Shown in pieces: positions 1 through 6,530 of a DNA stretch of 10,975 bases. The notes under the pieces are model-generated. The model saw only the letters and a list, made by a program, of their open reading frames with translations. It was not told where the DNA came from and did not search any database. A program made the position numbers and the translations under genes. Source of the stretch: Clostridiales bacterium (GTDB lineage Bacteria > Bacillota > Clostridia > Oscillospirales > Acutalibacteraceae). How positions within the stretch are numbered: the first letter of the stretch is position 1; each line of letters begins with the position of its first letter. The stretch lies in the NCBI GenBank assembly GCA_020860025.1, contig JAJBVC010000107.1, positions 1 to 10,975 on the forward strand. Reading direction: 5' to 3'.

Positions 1-98
1 TTTTTACCCCAAATATACATTAAACTGTATACTTATTTATATTATACATCCAAGCGCATAAAAAGTAAACCTTTATTATATACGCTCAAAGTGATGCC

Positions 99-1802
99 TT
101 ATGTATTTGCGACTATTCTTGCGTCGCCGACCTTACCGCTGAACTTTACAGCGGCGCTTGTGTAGCCTGAAGAAGAAACAGTATAGCTTGTCGTGGTTTT
201 AAGACTTGATGAAGAATAAATGAATTTTATACACTTATTCGTTGAGCTTTTAACCGTAGTGCTTCCGCTTTTTATTGTAAATGCGATTGCCTTTTTAGCG
301 TCGGTCGAATTTGCCGCCTTGACGGAACGGCACGTTATACTCGGCTGTGTTGATACCGACTGAACAGTCGTTATATTTTTGCTTTCGCCGACGATTGTAC
401 CGCCGTTTATTTTGAATGTATGAGTATCTTTAACAACGCCGTCGCTCGATTTAATCGAAGTATCGCCCTCATCAATCTTTTCCTGATTATTGACCCTGCG
501 CACCTTAAATGACGATTTTTGAAGCGCTGTTGAAGTAACCGCACCGCCGAGAAGATTTATTGAATCGTCTGCGTCAATTCCGTCGGCTGCGCCCGACGAT
601 AAAGCAACCGTTCCGCCGTTTGATGTGAACGATTCGCACCTGATTGCGTCGCCGTTACTTTGAATTGTCAGCTTTCCGCTTTCAATCGTTACCTTTGAGA
701 GCGAGAATATTCCTTTGGCACCTCCCAAGCTGCTTGTGGTACCGTATCCCGCCGTTTGAATACCTGCCGTAACATTTTTGAAGGTTACGCTTTTTGTTGA
801 GCAGATAACATTATTTGTATTTGTAGCCGAAACGAAATTGACAGAGCCGTTGCCCTTAATCACAAGCTTTGACTCATTATATATAACTCCCGACTGTTTA
901 TTTGATGTATTTTTAATTGTACTTGACGTTCCCGACGGGAATGAAATATCTACATTAGGCGCTTTAGGCTGCTTTGATATTTCTTTCATATCGTCTCTTA
1001 ACGTATTGTCCGCATCGGTTCCCGTACTTGCTTCGGATTCGATAAAGCTTCTTTCCGTACTTACGTTTTCGTCAAGGATTTTTATAGTGTTAGCGTAAGT
1101 GCTTGTGATATTAACGTCTCTGAACTGCACGTTAGCGCTCTCTGTATTTTTAAGACTGATAATTATCTGACCGTGCCACTCGTCCGTATCCTGAGTGATT
1201 ACGTAATCGCCGGCTTCTTCAATATAAACCTTGCACTGGCCGTAGTCCGTATCGTCAATAGTTACGCTGTCTGACGAGCAGGTTGCCGTTGCGTTTTTGT
1301 TAAGAACGATGCTGACAGCGGTGCTTGCAGCGGTCGTGGTGGTTTTCGAAGAACTTGAACTGCTCGAACCGCTCGAACTGCTTGAGCCTGAACCGCCTGA
1401 ACTTCCCGAGCTTGAAGCGCTTGAGCCTGAACTGCTTGAGCTTCCCGAACTTGAACCGCTCGAACTGCCAGAGCCTGAGCTTTTTGCCGTAGTTGTTGAA
1501 TCCGATGAGGAAGAGCCGGACGATTTAGCGGTTGTTGTGGTTGCGCCTTTTTTCGTAGTTGCACCGTTCTCGGTCGTTTCGCTGTCGTCTGAAGCGGATG
1601 TACTTTCATCCTCCTGAGATTCGCTTGTGGTAATTTCCTGACCGCTTTCGTCAACAATCATTGTTGAGCCGTCGTCATTAGTTACAACGGCGGTCGTTCC
1701 AACAACCTCCTGCTCATCCTGAGCCGAACAGCCTGAAAGCATACCGCCGGCAAGTATTACCGCAAGCAGAACGCTTAATAATTTTTTTGATGTCGTTTTC
1801 AT
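99..1802 (-). CDS. Lipoprotein with Ser/Gly-rich linker and carbohydrate-binding (DUF4353-like) beta-helix domain
   Basis: Predicted surface lipoprotein of 567 residues. Residues 1-25 form a lipoprotein signal: a Lys-rich start, a hydrophobic core at 8-20 and a lipobox L22-S-G-C25, so the mature protein should be anchored at C25 outside the membrane. Residues 26-90 are acidic and Thr-rich, and about 90-160 is an almost pure Ser/Gly/Thr linker. The rest (about 163-567) has the look of the DUF4353 carbohydrate-binding family (Cthe_2159-like): repeated short strands with Gly/Asp turns, such as GAKGIFSL (361-368), GDAIRCE (384-390), DGIDADDSINLLGG (407-420) and NGGTI (466-470). That family is known as a right-handed beta-helix that binds acidic sugars or cellulose and calcium; the ligand here is unknown. 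The ATG follows AAGGAT at about 9 nt. It lies 26 nt after the DUF4956 gene, so co-transcription is likely. Family assignment is by eye. Confidence 0.85.
   Translation of the reverse strand: MKTTSKKLLSVLLAVILAGGMLSGCSAQDEQEVVGTTAVVTNDDGSTMIVDESGQEITTSESQEDESTSASDDSETTENGATTKKGATTTTAKSSGSSSSDSTTTAKSSGSGSSSGSSSGSSSSSGSSASSSGSSGGSGSSSSSGSSSSSSSKTTTTAASTAVSIVLNKNATATCSSDSVTIDDTDYGQCKVYIEEAGDYVITQDTDEWHGQIIISLKNTESANVQFRDVNITSTYANTIKILDENVSTERSFIESEASTGTDADNTLRDDMKEISKQPKAPNVDISFPSGTSSTIKNTSNKQSGVIYNESKLVIKGNGSVNFVSATNTNNVICSTKSVTFKNVTAGIQTAGYGTTSSLGGAKGIFSLSKVTIESGKLTIQSNGDAIRCESFTSNGGTVALSSGAADGIDADDSINLLGGAVTSTALQKSSFKVRRVNNQEKIDEGDTSIKSSDGVVKDTHTFKINGGTIVGESKNITTVQSVSTQPSITCRSVKAANSTDAKKAIAFTIKSGSTTVKSSTNKCIKFIYSSSSLKTTTSYTVSSSGYTSAAVKFSGKVGDARIVANT
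1338..1500 (-). repeat. Degenerate tandem repeat encoding the Ser/Gly linker
   Basis: Within the lipoprotein gene, short units such as GCTTGAGCC, GCTCGAACC and TTCCCGAGC (plus-strand reading) recur in register. They encode runs of Ser and Gly at residues about 94-155. The stretch also gives long but spurious open frames on the other strand. Slippage here would change linker length without breaking the frame when the unit is a multiple of three. Confidence 0.6.
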
Positions 1803-1828
1803 TGTAAAACAATCCTTACTGTCAAGCT

Positions 1829-2530
1829 TTACTGAAAATGAAAGCTTTTAACCGCCGATTCGGGAACGGAGAAAACTATCTTCAAATTTCCGTTCATTGC
1901 ACGCAAATCGTCCATCATCTCACGAATTTGCTTTGAATCTTTCATCGTAATGTTAAACGAAATTTCAAAAAGTGCGCCGAAATCAACGCTTTTAACTCGT
2001 ATCATTTTATAATTGGTACAATATTTTTTTAGACATTCGTCAAATGCGCCGACGTAATTGAGCGTTTCCGGCACTGTAATTTTGAGATCGTACGTTTCTT
2101 TTTTCTTTCCGGCATAATTTGTAAAATGCAAAATAAGAATTATCACGCACATAATCAGCGTTGCCATCGCCGCCCAAATAACGTAACCGAGTCCGCACGT
2201 AAGTCCCATTGTTACGCTCATAAAGACGTACGCTATATCCTTAGGGTCGCCGGGTGCACTTCTGAAACGAACGAGCGCAAACGCACCCGCAAGGCTGAAC
2301 GCAGTCGCAACATTGTTGCCGATTACGAGAATTACCATACCTACAATCGGCGCAAGTAAAATAAGTGCAACACAAAACGCCTGACTGTAGCCCTCTTTTC
2401 TGTGTGTAAACAGATATACAAGGCTGATAATTAAGCCTATAACCGCCGCCGACAGCACTGTTTCAAGCACGCCCGACCAAGTAAGAACGGCAGCTTCGCC
2501 TGAAGTTAAACTGTAAAAGAAATCTTCCAT
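1829..2530 (-). CDS. DUF4956 family membrane protein
   Basis: Integral membrane protein of 233 residues with four or so hydrophobic segments at about 22-41, 51-71, 102-120 and 119-137, then a soluble C-terminal part (about 145-233). The stretch around 82-103, with VRFR (87-90) and DPKDIAYVF (95-103), is the conserved core I associate with DUF4956 proteins. These are often encoded beside VTC-domain and CotH-kinase or carbohydrate-binding genes; no biochemical role is established to my knowledge. The start is set at 2530 because GGAG sits 6 nt before this ATG. The frame is open upstream to an ATG at 2593, but those extra 21 codons lie mostly inside the MITE-like repeat (2545-2665) and have no ribosome site. 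Between the VTC gene and this one are about 198 nt holding that repeat; the lipoprotein gene follows after 26 nt. Confidence 0.85.
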   Translation of the reverse strand: MEDFFYSLTSGEAAVLTWSGVLETVLSAAVIGLIISLVYLFTHRKEGYSQAFCVALILLAPIVGMVILVIGNNVATAFSLAGAFALVRFRSAPGDPKDIAYVFMSVTMGLTCGLGYVIWAAMATLIMCVIILILHFTNYAGKKKETYDLKITVPETLNYVGAFDECLKKYCTNYKMIRVKSVDFGALFEISFNITMKDSKQIREMMDDLRAMNGNLKIVFSVPESAVKSFHFQ

Positions 2531-2544
2531 TTTTATCTCCATTT

Positions 2545-2665
2545 GGATGTCGATAAAGCAGGCATAAGCACATTGTCCAAACACATTTCGCATTTAAACA
2601 AATGCTAACGCAATTCATAACGAATGCGCCCAAAATGCTTAATTCTGACTACTTTCTCAACATCC
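2545..2665 (+). mobile_element. MITE-like element, short copy (121 bp)
   Basis: The ends are inverted: GGATGTCGA at 2545-2553 and TCAACATCC at 2657-2665, one mismatch in 9. The similarity runs inward for about 30 bp: GATGTCGATAAAGCAGGCA on one end against GATGTTGAGAAAGTAGTCA on the other. Nearly the whole element is found again in reverse orientation at 6531-6769, which carries about 120 extra bases in the middle. It has no coding capacity. It sits in the gap between the VTC and DUF4956 genes and ends 14 nt before the DUF4956 start. I see no clear target-site duplication. The family is not recognised; the MITE label rests on the terminal inverted repeats, the small size and the second copy. 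Confidence 0.65.
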
Positions 2666-2691
2666 TTAATCCTTAATCTTTAATTTTTAAT
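2664..2691. repeat. Four tandem copies of a 7-bp unit (CCTTAAT type)
   Basis: Units read on the plus strand: CCTTAAT (2664-2670), CCTTAAT (2671-2677), CTTTAAT (2678-2684), TTTTAAT (2685-2691). The first two are identical and the others drift by one or two bases. The array abuts the end of the MITE-like element and lies in the leader between the VTC and DUF4956 genes. Confidence 0.8.
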
Positions 2692-2728
2692 ATTTGAACC
2701 TTTTGGAATTACTAAAGAATTACCAAAA

Positions 2729-3511
2729 TTAAAATTGCAAAAAGTAATCGAAATCGACGTCATTGCCGTTTTTATCGGTCAAATGATATTCGAGCGTATG
2801 CTCCGCCGCCTCTTTCTTATACTTTGAGCCGTATTTTGAAAAGCCGTGACTGTAAAGCCCGTTTTCACTGAGCAATCTTGTCAGCCACAAAGGCATTGCG
2901 CCGAGTATTTTAATTTCCATTATGTACTCGCCGTTTTCGAGAAGCGGTACGTCAATATCGCTTTCGCCGAACTGAAAATCAGACCGCCTTGTACGCACGT
3001 TTCTGTCAAACGTCATACGGAAATTTTTATCCTCTTTTCCAAAGAGCGCCAGCCTGTCATACTGAACGTAAAGAGCAGGATGAACCTTATTGTTTTTCAG
3101 AAAATACTGAAGCTCCTTTGCCACCTGCGCCGACAAATAGTCGTTTGTCTGAGGTAAAATTCCCTCGTTTACAAAAGGCTCTATTTCCTTAATTTTTATT
3201 TTGATTCTGCGTTTATTTCCCTGACCTTCGCTCTTCTTTTTTATTTCCATAAAAATTTTATCTTCAGGGTCTTTACGGTCATAATAAGAGCGAATGCGCA
3301 TTTTTTCTTTATAAACAGGCTTGTCTGAATTTTGACGAATAATGTCGTGATTGTCGGTATCGTAATATATACTGTAAATACGATACTCGTTGCCGTTTAA
3401 GCAAAACGGGTCAAGCTCCATATGCTCCATAAGCTTCGGGAGAATTTCGTCAAACTGCTGTTTTGTTACAAGATATTTTCGCTCATATCTTTTAAACGTG
3501 GCTATCGCCAT
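2729..3511 (-). CDS. VTC-domain protein (polyphosphate polymerase-like)
   Basis: 260 residues, the usual size for a stand-alone bacterial VTC domain. The fold belongs to the triphosphate-tunnel group; the yeast Vtc4 relative makes polyphosphate from ATP. Visible family landmarks, in order: FKRYERKYLV (6-15), YRIYSIYYDT (43-52), the basic strand KMRIRSY (70-76), MEIKKK (88-93), basic RRIKIKIK (101-108), YVQYDRLALF (148-157), RMTFDRNV (165-172) and EIKILGAMP (199-207), with R72, R74, E89, K91, R153, E199 and K201 as likely tunnel residues. No membrane segment or signal is seen, so it probably acts at the inner membrane face with the DUF4956 partner encoded next. The start is supported by AAGGGGGG 5 nt before the ATG and a good promoter upstream. 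In bacteria the product has rarely been tested, so polyphosphate synthesis is inference. Confidence 0.88.
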   Translation of the reverse strand: MAIATFKRYERKYLVTKQQFDEILPKLMEHMELDPFCLNGNEYRIYSIYYDTDNHDIIRQNSDKPVYKEKMRIRSYYDRKDPEDKIFMEIKKKSEGQGNKRRIKIKIKEIEPFVNEGILPQTNDYLSAQVAKELQYFLKNNKVHPALYVQYDRLALFGKEDKNFRMTFDRNVRTRRSDFQFGESDIDVPLLENGEYIMEIKILGAMPLWLTRLLSENGLYSHGFSKYGSKYKKEAAEHTLEYHLTDKNGNDVDFDYFLQF

Positions 3512-3594
3512 CTTAACCCCCCTTTTTATCTGTTCTTTATATACATTAACTTAACGCAAAATAAAAGACCGCAAAAAATGTTAAAACTATGTAA

Positions 3595-3623
3595 AGTATA
3601 CGTTATTTCTTAAACAAAGTCAA
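3595..3623 (-). promoter_or_regulatory. Sigma-A promoter for the VTC/DUF4956/lipoprotein unit
   Basis: On the minus strand TTGACT (3623-3618) is followed by exactly 17 nt and TATACT (3600-3595). A start near 3588 would give a leader of roughly 77 nt before the VTC gene. Both hexamers differ from consensus by one base. Confidence 0.75.
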
Positions 3624-3636
3624 CACAATTTGTCTA

Positions 3637-3653
3637 AAATTACAATGTAATTT
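3637..3653. promoter_or_regulatory. Perfect 17-bp palindrome, candidate operator
   Basis: AAATTACA-A-TGTAATTT: 8-bp arms around one central A. It lies 13 bp upstream of the -35 box of the leftward VTC promoter, inside the divergent control region, where an activator or repressor site would be expected. The cognate protein is unknown; OmpR-type regulators more often use direct repeats. Confidence 0.4.
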
Positions 3654-3690
3654 ATATATTAACACTTGATTTTTGCGATTTATCACAATT

Positions 3691-3746
3691 ACATCATCAA
3701 AGCGTTATATTATCATCACATTAAAGCATTAAGCGATGATGTGATG
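3691..3746. repeat. Overlapping inverted repeats and a direct repeat upstream of the kinase promoter
   Basis: CATCACAT (3714-3721) is inverted at ATGTGATG (3739-3746), and ACATCATC (3691-3698) is inverted at GATGATGT (3735-3742), so the two pairings compete for the same right arm. AAAGCGTTA (3699-3707) recurs as AAAGCATTA (3723-3731), 24 bp apart, close to two helix turns. All lie upstream of the kinase -35 box, so this is more likely a protein-binding region than a transcript structure. Chance is possible in AT-rich DNA. Confidence 0.35.
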
Positions 3747-3776
3747 TTTTTGCACCTTCAATATGTTTCGATATGA

Positions 3777-3805
3777 TTGAAAAGAAAGCGGATATATGTT
3801 ATAAT
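3777..3805 (+). promoter_or_regulatory. Sigma-A promoter for the two-component operon
   Basis: TTGAAA (3777-3782), 17-nt spacer, TATAAT (3800-3805): a near-consensus promoter. Predicted start is near 3812, giving a leader of about 47 nt before the GTG of the kinase gene. Confidence 0.75.
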
Positions 3806-3858
3806 ATTGCAAGCAAAAAATATAAAAACGCAACAGCCGCCGCAAAAGGAGTTCAAGT

Positions 3859-5424
3859 GTGAAAAACAAAGATTCCTCACCGAAAAACACGAAAAAGAAA
3901 AAGCGCAGTTCAAAAAATTTAAAAATCAACACAAGAATAATTATTTCATCGGTTTTGGGAATTATCGTTCCCATAGTTATAATTATGACGTTTTTTACGA
4001 TTTGCATAAGTCAAAATATTTCTTTTTTCGGGTTATCATCAACTGCGACGAACACTTACGGAATAATAAATCAAATCAGGTGGTCGCAGACCTTGTCCAC
4101 CATTGCCGACGAGCTTTCGTCAGACGAATCCGAGCAGGAAAAAAAGGAATACATAAGCGACTTTTCGTCAAATCTGGAAGACCTCGGCTACAATATTTAC
4201 ATAGAATGTGACGGCGCAGTTTTTTACTCGGCGACAGATGAAAATATTATTGAAAAGGCAAATTCAATCGTTGAAATAAACGATATAAGTCAAAATATTA
4301 ACTACTTCGGTCAAAACGGTATGGTAATAGTAAACCATGCTCAAAGTGGTAGCAAAAATTACAATATTATAATTTTGAACGATGAATACACGGTCAATGA
4401 CGCTTCCGAAAAGCTCAACGCTCAAAACATAAAAAGTCTGATTTTAAGTCAGACGGGTATAATTATCTTTTTCATCACGGTTGTATTTATCTTGTCAATT
4501 ATAATTTTGTCGCTTATCACGAGCAAAACAATCGTTGCCCCGATAAGAAAAATCGCCAAAGGTGCAAACGAAATTGCAAGGGGCAATCTTGATTACAATA
4601 TTGACTTTGAATCCACCAACGAGCTTGGCAAGACGGTTGACGCTTTTAACGAAATGCGCATACGTCTTAAAGAATCTATTGAAAAGCAAACGAAAGCTGA
4701 GGATGAACGTAAAATCCTTGTAGCCGGCATAGCACATGATTTACGCACTCCGCTGACATCGGCAAAGGGATACGCCGAGGGTATACTTGACGGAATTGCC
4801 GACACTGACGAAAAGAAGTTAAAATATCTTCAAACAATATGCACCTCTATCGACGAGACGGAAAAGATACTAAACGATTTATCAACGATTTCACGTCTTG
4901 AACTCAGAAATTTTGAGCTTAACAAAACAGACGTAAGCGTCAACGAATTTTTAGCCGACGGCGCACAGGAAATCGGACTTATTCTTGAGCGTGAGGGCTT
5001 TGATTTTTCATATGACAGCAACTGCTCAAATGACACTAAAATCAGCATTGACACCGACATTTTTGCCCGTGTAATCAGTAATATTATTTCAAACAGCATA
5101 AAATACAAGCGTGAAAACGTTAAGGGCAAGGTTGAAATATCTCTTAACGAATATGAAAAAAATATTATTATTGAAATTTCCTACAACTGCAGTGGTGTTG
5201 AAAGAAATAATCTTCCGAAAATTTTTGACACAATGTACAGGACAGACCCTGCAAGGACTAAGGTTTCGCAAGGTTCGGGTTTGGGACTTTCAATCTGCAA
5301 GCAGATTGTTGAGCTGCACGGCGGAACTATATGGGCAAGCACAAGCCACGACGACGGCTTATCTATTTTAATTTCCCTGCCAAAGAAGGAGAATGACATC
5401 AATGAGCAAAATTCTGATAATTGA
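3859..5424 (+). CDS. Sensor histidine kinase with HAMP domain and altered G1 box
   Basis: Membrane sensor kinase of 521 residues. Lys-rich N-terminus (1-24), first membrane segment about 27-50, an extracytoplasmic domain of about 145 residues with no recognised fold, second membrane segment 197-221, HAMP linker about 222-275, HisKA with the phosphorylated His in IAHDLRTPL (H293), and a HATPase domain with N box N408/N412 and G2 box GSGLGL (472-477). The G1 box, normally Asp-x-Gly-x-Gly, reads Y442-N-C444-S-G446: the adenine-contacting Asp and the first Gly are replaced. ATP binding may therefore be weak or absent, although the rest of the domain is intact. The start is a GTG with AAAGGAG about 6 nt upstream; no better ATG exists nearby. 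The last 23 nt overlap the response regulator gene, the expected partner. The signal sensed is unknown. Confidence 0.92.
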   Translation: MKNKDSSPKNTKKKKRSSKNLKINTRIIISSVLGIIVPIVIIMTFFTICISQNISFFGLSSTATNTYGIINQIRWSQTLSTIADELSSDESEQEKKEYISDFSSNLEDLGYNIYIECDGAVFYSATDENIIEKANSIVEINDISQNINYFGQNGMVIVNHAQSGSKNYNIIILNDEYTVNDASEKLNAQNIKSLILSQTGIIIFFITVVFILSIIILSLITSKTIVAPIRKIAKGANEIARGNLDYNIDFESTNELGKTVDAFNEMRIRLKESIEKQTKAEDERKILVAGIAHDLRTPLTSAKGYAEGILDGIADTDEKKLKYLQTICTSIDETEKILNDLSTISRLELRNFELNKTDVSVNEFLADGAQEIGLILEREGFDFSYDSNCSNDTKISIDTDIFARVISNIISNSIKYKRENVKGKVEISLNEYEKNIIIEISYNCSGVERNNLPKIFDTMYRTDPARTKVSQGSGLGLSICKQIVELHGGTIWASTSHDDGLSILISLPKKENDINEQNSDN

Positions 5425-6088
5425 AGATGATGAAAAAATACTTACCCTTGAAAGAGATTATCTTGAAGCAAACGGCTTTGAAACAGACACTGCCGTTGAC
5501 GGACTTACAGGTCTTGAAAAAGCGCTCGGCGACGATTTTGCCCTTGTTTTGCTCGACATAATGCTCCCGTCTATGAGCGGAATCGACGTTTGCCGAAAAA
5601 TTCGTGAAAAAAAGGATATTCCCATTCTTATGGTAAGCGCAAAAAAAGAAGAGCCCGACAAAATTGAGGCTCTCGGATTCGGTGCTGACGATTATATTGT
5701 AAAGCCGTTTTCTCCCGGCGAGCTTGTGGCAAGAATTAAGGCACACATAGCACGGTACAACCGACTGACAGGAAGCAGCGTCACCGAAAGCGACGTTATC
5801 ACAATTGACAATCTTCGCATTGACAAGCAATCCGCTCAGGCTTTTTTAAACGGCACAGACCTTGCTTTAACCAAAAAAGAATTTAATGTCTTACTTTTAA
5901 TGGCGTCCCAGCCGACAAAGGTTTTTACCAAAAATGAAATTTTTGAAACCGTCTGGGGGTACGATTCCCTCGGCGACACCTCGTCGCTTACAGTGCATAT
6001 TAACAGACTCAGAGATAAGATTAAAAAAGTCGACCCCGAAAGCAACTACATAAAAACAATGTGGGGAATGGGGTATAGATTCAAATAA
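5402..6088 (+). CDS. OmpR/PhoB-family response regulator
   Basis: 228 residues, standard length. Receiver domain at 1-118 with the acidic pair D9/D10, phospho-acceptor D52 (LLDIMLPSMSG), switch residue S79 and K101 (VKPFSPGEL). A winged-helix DNA-binding domain of the OmpR/PhoB type spans about 132-228, including LTKKEFNVLLLM (156-167), VHINRLRDKI (198-207) and the closing hairpin WGMGYRFK. All catalytic residues of the receiver are present. I place the start at the ATG at 5402, which has AAGGAG about 10 nt upstream. An ATG three codons earlier (5393) lies only 1 nt from that site and would add Met-Thr-Ser. The gene starts inside the end of the kinase gene, implying translational coupling. 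It may control its own operon and the divergent VTC unit; the targets are not shown by the sequence. Confidence 0.94.
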   Translation: MSKILIIEDDEKILTLERDYLEANGFETDTAVDGLTGLEKALGDDFALVLLDIMLPSMSGIDVCRKIREKKDIPILMVSAKKEEPDKIEALGFGADDYIVKPFSPGELVARIKAHIARYNRLTGSSVTESDVITIDNLRIDKQSAQAFLNGTDLALTKKEFNVLLLMASQPTKVFTKNEIFETVWGYDSLGDTSSLTVHINRLRDKIKKVDPESNYIKTMWGMGYRFK

Positions 6089-6121
6089 CAACTTCGTTTT
6101 TAATAATCAATAAAATTTATT

Positions 6122-6530
6122 TTGCGATATTGTTCGCCCAACAGCGAAGAGCGTTTCCTGCTTCACAGGAGAGTTCGCCTTGCAGCAAAGGTTTTCCGCC
6201 TAAAGGCGGAGGGGATTTTTTGCTTATCAGTGAAGGAATCTGCCTTTAAAAAGGCAGGAAAGTGCTACCGCACTGTTTTTCATTTCTTTGCATTGGCAAA
6301 GAACCGAAACAAAGAAAACAACTTAGGGGGAGAAGCTTGAATTTCCAGTTGCGGTGCCCAAAATTTTCGGTCGCTAACGCTGAAAATTTTGACCGCTGCC
6401 AATTCTTTTTGCTCCCTTTTTCTCACACTGTGAGCGGTCGCAAACGAATCCCCTAAGAACCCCCTCTCTTCTTTTCGCCGAGCGCACAATGCGCACTTCG
6501 GCGAGGGTGCGTTACTTAATTTTAAACATC
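6122..6530. repeat. Hairpin-dense non-coding block, candidate composite repeat or structured RNA
   Basis: About 400 bp between convergent genes hold at least eight stems: TTCGC/GCGAA (6133-6148), TCCTG/CAGGA (6056+100, i.e. 6156-6170), TCCGCC/GGCGGA (6195-6210), TGCCTT/AAGGCA (6241-6256), AGTGC/GCACT (6261-6274), TTCTTTGC/GCAAAGAA (6284-6303), CAAAATTTTC/GAAAATTTTG (6359-6391) wrapped by GCGGT/ACCGC (6351-6355, 6392-6396), CTCACA/TGTGAG (6422-6434), and TCGCCGA/TCGGCGA (6475-6504) enclosing GCGC/GCGC. A long-range pair CTTAGGGG (6322-6329) with CCCCTAAG (6450-6457) encloses the middle stems. GGTCGCTAACG (6369-6379) recurs as GGTCGCAAACG (6436-6446). Short open frames here have no ribosome sites and no recognisable protein. 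It probably is a multi-copy intergenic element, but this window holds only one copy. Confidence 0.55.
6191..6221 (+). terminator. Probable rho-independent terminator of the two-component operon
   Basis: TCCGCC-TAAA-GGCGGA (6195-6210) extends by U-G pairs (6192-6194 with 6211-6213) and is followed, after an A, by six T at 6216-6221. It lies about 105 nt after the response regulator stop and is the first strong stem with a T run downstream of it. It also belongs to the hairpin block, so termination may not be its only role. Confidence 0.5.

Noticed and set aside
53..86. Possible terminator after the lipoprotein gene (AGCGCATA with TATACGCT)
   Set aside because: The stem is weak, needs a G-U pair and an 18-nt loop, and has no T run after it on the minus strand.
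1297..1617. Long open frame on the plus strand rich in Leu/Glu/Pro
   Set aside because: It is the reverse reading of the Ser/Gly linker repeats; no ribosome site and low-complexity product.
2531..2593. N-terminal extension of the DUF4956 protein by 21 codons
   Set aside because: It lies mostly inside the MITE-like element and has no ribosome site, while GGAG precedes the ATG at 2530.
5393..5401. Earlier ATG for the response regulator
   Set aside because: Only 1 nt separates it from the ribosome site; the ATG at 5402 has usable spacing and gives the usual receiver N-terminus.
6122..6489. Several short open frames (64-72 codons) on both strands of the hairpin block
   Set aside because: No ribosome sites, no recognisable domains, and stems run through them; better explained as repeat or RNA structure.
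6122..6530. CRISPR array
   Set aside because: The repeats are palindromes of differing sequence with irregular spacing, not identical direct repeats with even spacers.
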